From Dactylorhiza incarnata (lineage: Eukaryota > Streptophyta > Magnoliopsida > Asparagales > Orchidaceae): a DNA stretch of 64,000 bases. The stretch spans positions 2,046,001 through 2,110,000 of the forward strand of contig JAWHQI010000306.1 in assembly GCA_033032865.1 (NCBI GenBank). Direction: 5' to 3'. The notes below the pieces were generated by a model. The model had not been told where the DNA came from and made no database searches. It saw nothing but the letters and a program-made list of their open reading frames with translations. The position numbers and the translations under genes are program-made. Below, in pieces: positions 11,481 through 19,696 of this stretch. Position 1 is the first letter of the stretch. Each line of letters opens with the position of its first letter.

Positions 11481-12598
11481 TTGATCAAATAAATCGTCGA
11501 TGCGAGGTAGGGGTACTGATTTCGAATTGTCAGCTTATTCAATTCTCGATAGTCGACACATAATCGTAATGAACCGTCTTTCTTTTGAACAAAAAGCACC
11601 GGGGCTCCCCATGGCGACGTACTTGGACGTATACAATTTTTATCCAATAATTCTTGTAATTGACTTTTCAATTCAGCCAATTCCTTAGGAGCCATACGAT
11701 ATAGTGCTTTCGCTACAGGTGCAGCTCCTTCCACTAGACTGATGGTGAACTCAACCTCTCTTATAGGAGGTACTCCTGGTAATTCCTCCGGGAATACTTC
11801 GAGGAATTCACGCACCACAGGAACTGTACTCGGTTCATACGTCACTGCACTATTCCCTTTAATCATCACTAACATCGCTTCACAACCTTTCCTTATTTTC
11901 TTCATTGCCTTCATCAAGGAGATCATAATTTTTGAGACTTCACTCATGCCTTTAAATATACACGGTGTCTGATATGGTAATTTAAGTGCAATTTCTTTCT
12001 TTTTACAATTGATAACCGCTTCATATTGCGATAGCCAATCCATTCCCAAAATAATATCAAATTCCGATAAAGGTAGGGCTGCGACATCCGCCTCTACTTG
12101 CTTGTTATCGATTGTTAACCATACGGTACATCTAAGCCTTGTAGTCATTTCGGTATTATTTGGTATTTTGACCCTCAATTCATTAAACGATTGATATGGT
12201 TCCAGCATTAGATGTTTAATTGTTGTTGTCGCTATAAAGGAATGACTAGCCCCCGTATCGAATAATACTTTCATAAGGTGATTCTGAGTATAGATCATAC
12301 CTGTGATGATAGTATCATCAGCCTTTGCTCCTTGTTGATTTAAATTAAAGACCCGAGGCTTTACTTGTCTTTCTTCCCTGGGTTCTATTCCAGACCCAGA
12401 TGCCACTGATTCTACACCTTTGTAAGTGTCCATATAATGCAATGTCGGTGTTTGGCTAGGACCTCCTCTGGTATTCCTTTCAGATACCGTCTTCCATAAC
12501 GGGCAATCTTGCTTGCGATGCCCAAGCCGTTGACATTTAAAACAAACTCCTGTTCCCTTCAAGCATTCGCCAAAATGATTTTCCCACATTTTGGACAT
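11474..12598 (-). pseudogene. Gypsy gag zinc knuckle, protease and N-terminal RT
   Basis: Carries the zinc knuckle [14 protein letters not shown], the aspartic protease [13 protein letters not shown] with [10 protein letters not shown], and the start of RT through [18 protein letters not shown]. The start codon is arbitrary: the true frame continues from 12984-12559, where CPKCGK is the first half of an upstream knuckle, interrupted by a frameshift near 12590. Confidence 0.87.
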
Positions 12599-13282
12599 TG
12601 GGGCTTACTAGGAGTACTGCTAGCCCCACTTTCTGTTCGGTTTTGAGTTGGGGGACCTCCTTCCTTCTTCTTCCAATTCGGACTTCCACTCTTTCGTGCG
12701 AAGTCTACGCTCTGCCCTTCAGGAAGCCTTTTCTTCTGAAACTCCATTCGTCTTTGCGAGTTCTCCACATCGAGTTCGATTAATTTTGCGGTTTCCACCA
12801 GTTCATTGTAATTCTTGATCCTTTGAGATATGAGATGTACACGTACATCCTCCCGTAAACCTAATTGGAATCGAAAGCAACGATCTCGTTCTTTCGCAAC
12901 CATATCCCCATCATAATATGCTAATTGTGCGAACTCAGCTTCATATTGCAGGACTGTATGGTTTCCTTGCAGCAAGCCACTCAATAAATTCTTCTAAAAA
13001 TTCCTCCCAGAGAATGCTAGCATTTGCACGACCAACAAGTCTTCCTTGTCTCAAACTATCCCACCACCTATCTGCCTTTCCTTCTAGAAGAAAGACCACC
13101 AAATCGATTTTCCGATCATTTGGACATTTCATCGCATTGAAAATTAATTCGATTCGCTTAATCCAGCCTTCTGTTTCCATTGGTGTCAAACCTCCCTGAA
13201 AGACTGGCAGTCGCATGTCTAAGAACTGTTTCAGGTACATATCGACTGTTGACATTGGTTGAGATATAACAGTATTACTCAT
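12559..13282 (-). pseudogene. Gypsy gag (Retrotrans_gag)
   Basis: Two frames, 13282-12941 and 12984-12559, make one gag broken near 12980. The first has MYLKQFLDMRLPVFQGG, WIKRIELIFNAM, KADRWWDSLR and WEEFLEEFIEW. The second has VLQYEAEFAQLAYYDGD and FRFQLGLREDVR, typical of plant chromovirus gag. The protein forms the virus-like particle core. The start at 13282 lies about 280 bp inside the LTR, fitting the family layout. Confidence 0.85.
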
Positions 13283-13547
13283 TCGAATAGCTTCAGCTAA
13301 TGCTTGCAGAACACTTCAGTTAATGGGGGGTTTGACCTCCCAGGAATTTGTCTTTCTTCTGCCATACTATATTGTTCCCCTTCAAGTTCGTCTCTTTGTC
13401 TTCTACATACGTAAGTTCGGAAAGGTTCCTGCGACAGGAAGGTTCAATTTAGCCTTTAAACAATTACGTTTCAAATGTTAAAACTTGTTCTACTTACCCT
13501 CACATATTCTCCTTAAGTACTCATGACACACCGAAAGTTCAAACCTG

Positions 13548-13559
13548 GCTCTGATACCA
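13548..13559 (-). other. Primer-binding site of the chromodomain gypsy
   Basis: The complement reads TGGTATCAGAGC, pairing with the 3' end of initiator tRNA-Met, one base from the LTR that starts at 13561. It fixes the element orientation as minus. Confidence 0.85.
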
Positions 13560-13862
13560 CTGTAACGGCCCCATTATTCGGCTACCGCTACAATTTTCAT
13601 ATTCATTTTTTTTGTCATTTAATCATCAGAGGCGTCAGGTAGAAACATTCTGTGATTAAAATACCATGCTAGGGTACAAAAGGAAATTGCAGGATAATTA
13701 AAGCAAACATTTCATTTCATTAAAACTGATGAAGTACAAAGATAGCCCAACATTATACATACAAAAGAAGGGCTTATCACAAAAGTGTAGCATATATACA
13801 AGGCTGACTCAACCCAAAACTCATCAGGGTACACCAATATATACATACATCTAAACTACTGA

Positions 13863-14709
13863 TTACATAAAATAAAACTGGAACTCCTCATGAGGGCACT
13901 CGGGGTCTCTGCATCTCTCCCGATGAGCATCCAGAACTTCGAAGACTGCGGTAGAAACTTCTACCCAAAGATGATACTTCTTTTGCTGTCGAGGAGAACA
14001 TAGTGGACGGGGATTACTGGTTGCTGGGATGACTTCTTCCTTGACCTGTTTAGTTGCATTTTCTAATTAGTCAAAAGACTAAGCGAAATCTTATTTTCCC
14101 CCCTTATATTCTTATGATAAATTCTTAGTGCATCGTTGGATCTTAAATCATTTTCTTTAGTGTGCACTTTACTTTTTATCCTATCATTTATCGTTCACTT
14201 TACTATTTTACATTTCCCTTTTTGGCTACATACGATTGTATTCATGTATTTAACATGTTGAATATTTTATCCCATTTCATTTTCTTTATTGGGCACTGTT
14301 AAAGATACATTGGTTTTTCATTTCTTGTATTTATATAGCGCGCTTTATTTATCTGCGTGCCTTTTCATATTCGCACACATATAAATCCTTTACGTGCCTT
14401 GTCATATTCACACGTTTATTTTTCATTTCATGTCATGTTGGGAGGACATTCACCCCACCTCCACTAGTTGGGTACATCCTTAACATAGCCCATTACAATT
14501 TGCATCGATGCATTATTCATTTCACTTTTCATATTATTTGCTTTCAACTTTAATTTATGTTCATTTCTGAGTGCATAACTGTAATAGAACAATAATAATA
14601 TAGGACTTAAGCAACTGAAATTAGGGAAATAAGAACTCACCGCGGCTTTCCCTTTCCTTGGATCCCTCCCGGAATCGTCATTACGTTTCCCGCCTCCTTG
14701 AGATGCCAT
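13863..14709 (-). CDS. LTR-encoded small Cys/His protein, two exons (5' LTR copy)
   Basis: Exon 1 is 14709-14641 (23 residues, Gly/Lys/Arg/Asp-rich, start MASQGGG). The donor GTGAGT follows, then a 595 nt intron ending CTAAACAG, and exon 2 is 14045-13863 (60 residues). Joined, the frame is open for 83 residues and ends FYFM-stop. Exon 2 has KYHLWVEV, FEVLDAHRERC and RDPECPHEEF; the spaced H..C..C..H looks like a small metal site. It sits between the presumed U3 and the gag start, so it would be a leader protein of the genomic transcript. The donor and acceptor also fit the independent copy at 35742-43886. No known family recognised. Confidence 0.5.
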
Positions 14710-15360
14710 CACCTATAAGAGGAGTCATCTACATTATTTTCCATTCTAGGTGGCTTTCACTTGACCTATTTAGGTCGATTAAGATGCTTATGTTGGCTGC
14801 CCTAAATTTAACATAAGGGTGTTTCTTCAAATTAGTGAGGGAACAACACCCTCAAGCCTCATCTTAAATTAGAAGGAGAAAAAGACATCAAATCACAGCT
14901 ACAAATTGCTGCCCTAATTTCTATGGAAGGGGGTTTTGCTCCAAATGAGGGAGCGAATACACTAGGAGTCGATTTCCAACATAAGAAACACTAGGAATTT
15001 CGGAAATCCGCATTACCTCAATTAGGGTTTTACTAAAAGTGTTTGAAATCATGTACTAACGTCAAGAAATGCGTAATAATCACTTTCAGAAATTTTTGAC
15101 ATGAAAAGGAACTAAAGAACTTCAAGAAAAGCAAACCCTAGATTTACTGCCCCACTTAATCCCTGCAAAATTTCCACATAAGAGCGAAGAGGAGTGAAGA
15201 GGAAGGGATTACCTCTCTATAGAAGGAGAAATCGGAGGAGATTTGGGCTCTCGGTAGCGTGCTGTGTCGATCGCTCCCGTCCGCCTGTCGTCGGTCTCGC
15301 AGAAGGCTGGGAGAGGAAATACAAGTATCGGGATGGCTTTCTCCCCTTAAGAGAGACTCT

Positions 15361-15364
<4 letters not shown>

Positions 15365-15392
<28 letters not shown>
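15365..15392 (+). repeat. 28 bp poly-C homopolymer
   Basis: An uninterrupted run of C within the gypsy LTR. It is likely to vary in length through polymerase slippage, and it produces spurious poly-Pro and poly-Gly frames. Confidence 0.95.
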
Positions 15393-15393
<1 letters not shown>

Positions 15394-15646
15394 TATGACA
15401 CACACGCGTCTAATGAGCGTGAGTCACGCTTATGCCGATCAACCCTTGCCTATTCACTCCTATTTTTGCTAATTGCAGCCCTTGCCTATTTTTTTCTCTT
15501 AATATACTTATGTAATAAATTCAACAGAATATTTATGTCGCATATTTATTCTCTATTCTCGTCGCTTCGATGCACGCATTTCGTTCGTACATAATAGAAT
15601 ATTATTATTAAAAATATTCGTACCTCGTCGCCGACGTCACATCAGA

Positions 15647-15681
15647 CCTGTAGCGCACCCACAGTAGACCGGGGCGTTACA
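15647..15681. repeat. Fold-back element FB1, right terminus
   Basis: Reads cctgtagcgcaccc..gtagaccggggcgttaca, the inverted complement of the FB1 left end at 5582-5618. It is followed by the duplication tcacg (15682-15686). It was separated from the left part by the gypsy insertion. Confidence 0.8.
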
Positions 15682-15686
15682 TCACG

Positions 15687-16636
15687 TGCGCAAGAAGAAT
15701 CTGAATTGTTCTAGATAGACATCAATTATCCTTGTCTGACGTAACGTCGTGACGGGCTTCAAGGGGTTGCTGCAAATCTTGGGGGCCAAAGCGCATGTTG
15801 CAGGCCCACTTGAAATCGCGCCAGATCAGTCCAGGATTGTCCGTCTGCAAACGAGTGAACTATAACTGCGCGGTATCGAGCATGTGGAAGGAGTCCAAAG
15901 TGATCCATTCCGTCACCGGTGTCTGCTGATGACAAAAAATGATCGCATATGGTGAGCCTGTCTAAGGGATCATCCTTGCCATCATAAGTCAAAAATGCCA
16001 ACTTGGTGTAATAGGGCATGATGTGGCCCTCATGTGGTATCCTGGACAGGGCATCAGGTCGAAGAATCAACGGTGGAGGTACCTGGCTGTTGTAAATGTG
16101 ATCAGTAGGCGGAGTATTAATGACCGGACTGCGGCGGTCAACTCATTAAGCTTGTTGGTGAGGGTGGCCATGTCGTCCCGATAACGCGCTTCGATCTCTC
16201 GAAATCGTCCCTCTATGGATGTCATGAATGTTTGCATGAGGTCCCACGTAGTATCCGTTAGCGCGGTCGAGTCCTCTATAGTGCGGAGTACAGTTAGCAA
16301 TAAATCGGAAGTAGCATGGGCTAGAGAGCAGGTGATTGGACGGTTGGATTCCTCGGGGACGACTGAGTTTGAGTTGCCACGAGAGCCGTGACGCTTCCCT
16401 ATGATAAGACACAAAAAGAAGAGCCTGTCGATCGATGCAAGCGAAGAGGCGGCTGCAGTTTCTGTGTACTGCTCAAGGGGGACGGTTGCTAGAGCGTCGA
16501 AATGCTTACGGATAAGCAGAGGGGTCGCCGGTTTTCTAGACACCAGCGGTTGGGAGGTCGTGATCGGCCGGCTAGAGCGGCCTGTTCGTCTCTTGATGGG
16601 AACAGGCCTGCTGGAGGAGTTGATCGCTTGAAGCAT
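15687..16636 (-). pseudogene. Element X gag, N-terminal and central part
   Basis: Frames 16636-16067 and 16070-15759 read as one gag. It has an N-terminal Ser/Arg-rich region, a helical segment (FREIEARYRDDMATLTNKLNE) and then the capsid-like YYTKLAFLTYDGKDDPLD with DHF, the usual gypsy gag start of the form KL.FP.YDGK.DPL..L..C..FF. The second part is frame-shifted and ends at the FB1 insertion; the C-terminus is at 5240-5576. Confidence 0.65.
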
Positions 16637-16842
16637 CGTCGATCGTCAGTGCAGAGACGAGCAATGATGGGCCCCAATCGCTAAAAACCGCAGACAGGGA
16701 TCTAAGGCTCGACGAAGACGGCGCAGGGATCGTCTGGCGGGATCTAGATGCGGTTGTACGCTTGTTGGAACCGATGGAAGGAGGATCGAAATGGCAGCGG
16801 CTTCAGTGTAAGAGAAGGATCAAAATGACTCTGATACCAATT

Positions 16843-17160
16843 TGTTGTGTGCTCGTCGGAGTAGTGGTCAGATGCGGAGGGGATACTTCAAAGCCGGAAC
16901 CTCGACTATCTAGGCTGGGCGTGCTCGGGAGGAGACAGCTACAAAAATCTCTTTCACAAGACAAAAAAATGAGAAATATTTCTTTGATAACATTACAAGG
17001 TCCAATGGATCCTTTAAATATAGGATACAATTGCATAAAAGTAATTAAGGACATATCATAGTAAGACCTAATGAAACTTAAGACACTGACTACGACATAA
17101 AGACAATACAACAAAATAACTCAAGAAGCATCAAAATAACTGGGCACGTAGCCCATAACA
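16843..17160 (-). repeat. 5' LTR of element X, with adjoining primer site
   Basis: 318 bp, TGTTGTGTGCTCG..CCCATAACA. The complement of 16828-16839 (actctgatacca) is the iMet primer site, three bases inside the LTR. The TSD gaatc follows at 17161. Confidence 0.85.
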
Positions 17161-17165
17161 GAATC

Positions 17166-17352
17166 TCAGAAACACTATTTTGATTTTAGACTTCTTACCA
17201 TGATTAGCACAATACCTAAGAATGAGAATACCATCAAATCGGTCAAAAGTCTGGAAAGAAACAGTTTAAAGACGGAGACTAGGATTCTTTTTCATAGATA
17301 CTTCAAATTAGATAAAAAATCACGTCACATTATTTCACTATTTTCTTCAAAG
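17166..17352 (-). pseudogene. Plasmid-type family B DNA polymerase fragment, Exo II region
   Basis: On the minus strand a frame reads TFDRFDGILIL followed by a basic stretch (HGKKSKIKI). The FxRFDG core (coded at about 17222-17245) matches the Exo II proofreading motif of organellar and linear-plasmid type-B DNA polymerases (usually HNFSRFDG). At the 17357/22420 junction, once the copia Y insertion is removed, an upstream frame with KPFNHTFEENSEIM follows on from the 22425-22640 fragment. Stops are scattered, so it is dead. In plants such genes sit on linear mitochondrial plasmids; presence in a nuclear intron implies transfer. The left extent past 4825, before X inserted, is unclear. Confidence 0.65.
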
Positions 17353-17357
17353 GTATG

Positions 17358-17478
17358 TGTTGCAAATGATATTTCTCTTATACATCAAACAAAGAGAGGC
17401 CTCCTTTATATATAGGAGAGAACCCTAAGGGTACAAACGGAAAAAGACACAAAAGGATAAAAACACACAAATCTAACA
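17358..17478 (-). repeat. 3' LTR of copia Y (121 bp)
   Basis: TGTTGCAAATG..AAATCTAACA, base-for-base equal to 22299-22419. The adjoining ctccccctcaagtt is the complement of the polypurine tract. Confidence 0.95.
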
Positions 17479-17485
17479 CTCCCCC

Positions 17486-18271
17486 TCAAGTTGGGCGTGT
17501 GATGTCTTTCATGCCCAACTTGCATATAAGACCATCAAAGGCTCGAGAGCTTAATCCTTTTGTGAGAACATCCGCAAGCTGTTGTCCAGACGAGACAAAC
17601 GGAGTGGTCACAACACCCCTCTCAATGTTCTCTTTGATGAAGTGATGGTCAACCTCGGCATGTTTCGTGCGATCGTGTTGGACAGGGTTGTGAGCAATAC
17701 TGATAGCAGCTTTACTGTCACAGTAGAGTTTCATAGGATCATTATGTTTCATTCCAAGATCATTTAGGAGAGATCGGATCCAGAGGCCTTCGCAGATTCC
17801 ATGTGCCATCGAACGAAATTCCGCCTCAGCACTCGATCTGGCCACCACGTGTTGTTTCTTACTTCGCCAGGTGCCCAAGTTTCCTCCAACAAACGAGCAA
17901 TATCCAGATGTAGACCTTCGATCATCAGCAGATCCTGCCCAGTCGGCATCGGTGTATACTTCCACATTTAATTCTTTGTTCGGAGAGAACAGGATACCTT
18001 TCCCTGGAGAGGATTTGAGATAGCGAAGAATCCTGTGGGCAGCTTCCAAGTGCCTGGCTTTGGGAGAATTCATAAACCGGCTTATGACGCCAACAACATA
18101 TGTGATATCAGGACGAGTATGGGCTAAATAAATGAGACGCCCAACCAATCGTTGAAAACCAGCAATATCCACCAGCGGAGAGCCATCATCTCTTCCTAGC
18201 CCATGGTTGGCTTCAATAGGGGTGTCAGCAGGGCGACATCCACTCATTCCATATGACTGAAGCAAATCCAA
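17486..18271 (-). CDS. Copia Y RNase H (C-terminal pol)
   Basis: A 261-codon frame with MSGCRPADTPIEANH, VGRLIYLAHTRPDITYVVG, the RNase H core (EVYTDADWAGSADDRRST, SGYCSFVGGN, VARSSAEAEFRS, LYCDSKAAISIAHNP) and the terminal LADVLTKGLS..LGM. RNase H degrades the RNA of the RNA-DNA hybrid. It continues the 18284-19696 frame after a single stop where the family has Gln (ISQRKYIL). Confidence 0.9.
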   Translation of the reverse strand: MDLLQSYGMSGCRPADTPIEANHGLGRDDGSPLVDIAGFQRLVGRLIYLAHTRPDITYVVGVISRFMNSPKARHLEAAHRILRYLKSSPGKGILFSPNKELNVEVYTDADWAGSADDRRSTSGYCSFVGGNLGTWRSKKQHVVARSSAEAEFRSMAHGICEGLWIRSLLNDLGMKHNDPMKLYCDSKAAISIAHNPVQHDRTKHAEVDHHFIKENIERGVVTTPFVSSGQQLADVLTKGLSSRAFDGLICKLGMKDITRPT

Positions 18272-18283
18272 GATGTACTTCCT

Positions 18284-19696
18284 TTAGGAGATGAATATTC
18301 CATGCTTAGAACGAGCAACTTCAATCCCCAAGAAGTATCGGAGATCACCAAGGTCCTTCACATCGAACTCCTTTGTCAGCCTTTGTTTGAGCTTTGCAAT
18401 TTCTATGATGTCATCACCTGTTATAACAATATCATCAACATAGACGATGAGGGCAGTGACTCTACCCTGTATGTGCTTTATGAACAGAGTGTGGTCAGCA
18501 TGGCTTTGGGAGTATCCAAAACTCACCATAGCCTTATGGAATCGACCAAACCAGGCCCGGGGAGACTGTTTCAAGCCATACAACGCCTTTTTTAGCCTGC
18601 ACACTTTACCTTCAGAATCTCTTGGGGTAAACCCCGGTGGTAAGGACATGTACACCTCTTCCTTTAACTCTCCATGCAGAAAGGCATTCTTTACATCCAA
18701 CTGGGACAGTGTCCACCCTCTGCAGGCGGCACATGAGAGGAGCACACGTATGGAGTTTATCTTTGCTACGGGCGCAAAAGTTTCTTGGTAATCAATGCCC
18801 ATAGTTTGAGTATAACCTCTGGCAACTAACCGAGCCTTATACCGTTCAACTATCCCTTGGGGGTTTTGCTTGGCCGAAAACACCCACTTACATCCCACCA
18901 CAGTCTTTCCTGGAGGGAGAGTCGATAGGTCCCAAGTGTGGTTCTTCTCAAGGGCTAACATCTCCTCATGCATGACACCTCTCCACTTAGGATGCTCAAT
19001 GGCTTCCTGCCAGGTGGAGGGAATCGAGATGGCGGATAGGGATGCAACAAAGCTTCTGTGTAGGGGGGTTAGCAAGGCATATGAAACAAAATTGGACATC
19101 GGATGTTGGGTGGAAGAAAGATTACCTTGAGTCCCTGTCAACGTATCAGGTGATGGAGCTGGTAAGCTAAGCACGGGAGCTGGTCTCCTGTTTCGACGAG
19201 TGTACACCTGGAGAGGAAGAGAAGGAGGCAGAGTCGAGGAGGTAGCAGTAATGGTGGGTGGTGAAGGTTGAGGTAACGGTGGGATACTGATATTTCCAAC
19301 GATAGATGGTGAAGGTATAGGTGAGGGAGGAGGAATAGGTAATGGAATAGTAGAAATGCGTGAAGGTATAGGTGAGGGAGGAGGAATAGGTAATGGAATA
19401 GTAGAAATGCGTGAACTCTCTTCCATTGAAGACTCCCCCTGAAGAGAGGACCCGTAGTATGACTCGGACTCCCGAAAGATGACATCCATAGTGACGAATG
19501 TCCGTTTGGAAGGTGGGTGAAAACATTTATACCCTTTCTGGGTAGGCGAGTACCCAATAAAGACACTTGAGAGAACGAGAGTCAAGCTTGGATTTCGGAT
19601 GCACGTAGACAAAACAGGCACATCCAAAAATCCGAGGAAACAGATGAGAAGGGGAAAGATGGAGGGCATTGAGAGGGGATTTGTCCCCGAGGACAC
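18284..19696 (-). CDS. Copia Y integrase C-terminus and reverse transcriptase
   Basis: The true coding joins the upstream frame at SVFIGYSPTQKGYKCFHP. It has a Pro/Ser-rich linker containing a 16-residue perfect tandem duplication (ISTIPLPIPPPSPIPS twice). RT follows with WVFSAKQNPQGIVERYKARL, QLDVKNAFLHGELKEEVYM, YGLKQSPRAWF and the YVDDIVITGDD catalytic motif. It stops one codon before QRKYIL-type sequence (nonsense, CAA to TAA by inference). Residues before about 19560 in this frame are a shadow. Confidence 0.9.
   Translation of the reverse strand: MSSGTNPLSMPSIFPLLICFLGFLDVPVLSTCIRNPSLTLVLSSVFIGYSPTQKGYKCFHPPSKRTFVTMDVIFRESESYYGSSLQGESSMEESSRISTIPLPIPPPSPIPSRISTIPLPIPPPSPIPSPSIVGNISIPPLPQPSPPTITATSSTLPPSLPLQVYTRRNRRPAPVLSLPAPSPDTLTGTQGNLSSTQHPMSNFVSYALLTPLHRSFVASLSAISIPSTWQEAIEHPKWRGVMHEEMLALEKNHTWDLSTLPPGKTVVGCKWVFSAKQNPQGIVERYKARLVARGYTQTMGIDYQETFAPVAKINSIRVLLSCAACRGWTLSQLDVKNAFLHGELKEEVYMSLPPGFTPRDSEGKVCRLKKALYGLKQSPRAWFGRFHKAMVSFGYSQSHADHTLFIKHIQGRVTALIVYVDDIVITGDDIIEIAKLKQRLTKEFDVKDLGDLRYFLGIEVARSKHGIFIS

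Larger units (their letters stand above)
5997..15641 (-). mobile_element. Chromodomain Ty3/gypsy element (Del/Tekay-like), rearranged left end
   Basis: The element begins TGTAACGACCCC and ends GACGTCACA. It is bounded by the 5 bp duplication tcaga (5992-5996 and 15642-15646), and it sits inside FB1. Gene order on the minus strand is gag, protease, RT-RNase H, integrase and chromodomain, followed by the left LTR. The right LTR (2081 bp) is complete, whereas the left LTR is cut at 7549 and 1.4 kb of foreign or inverted sequence separates it from the pol end. Several frameshifts and a stop disable the polyprotein. The about 2 kb LTRs, iMet primer site and C-terminal chromodomain fit the Del/Tekay group; the clade call is from memory of the family. 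Confidence 0.9.
13561..15641 (-). repeat. Complete 5' LTR of the chromodomain gypsy
   Basis: 2081 bp, TG..CA ends, bounded by the primer site on one side and TSD tcaga on the other. It contains the two-exon small reading frame (13863-14709) and a 28 bp poly-C run (15365-15392). The region 15112-15641 has no counterpart in the truncated left LTR. Confidence 0.9.
4831..17160 (-). mobile_element. Gag-only non-autonomous gypsy element X, expanded by nested insertions
   Basis: Two related LTRs (4831-5145 and 16843-17160) in the same orientation enclose the unit. The 5 bp direct duplication gaatc (4826-4830 and 17161-17165) marks a single integration. The primer site lies inside the right LTR, so the element reads right to left. 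After removing the nested gypsy (5997-15641) and fold-back FB1, about 2.2 kb remains: a leader, one gag gene (two pieces, 15687-16636 and 5240-5576) and a purine-rich tract near 5146-5165. No protease, RT or integrase is left, so mobility would need enzymes from elsewhere. Confidence 0.85.

Noticed and set aside
15194..15594. Poly-Pro and poly-Gly proteins around 15365
   Set aside because: Produced by the 28 bp C homopolymer within an LTR.
16401..16684. Plus-strand frames opposite the element X gag
   Set aside because: Shadows of the minus-strand gag and leader with no motifs.
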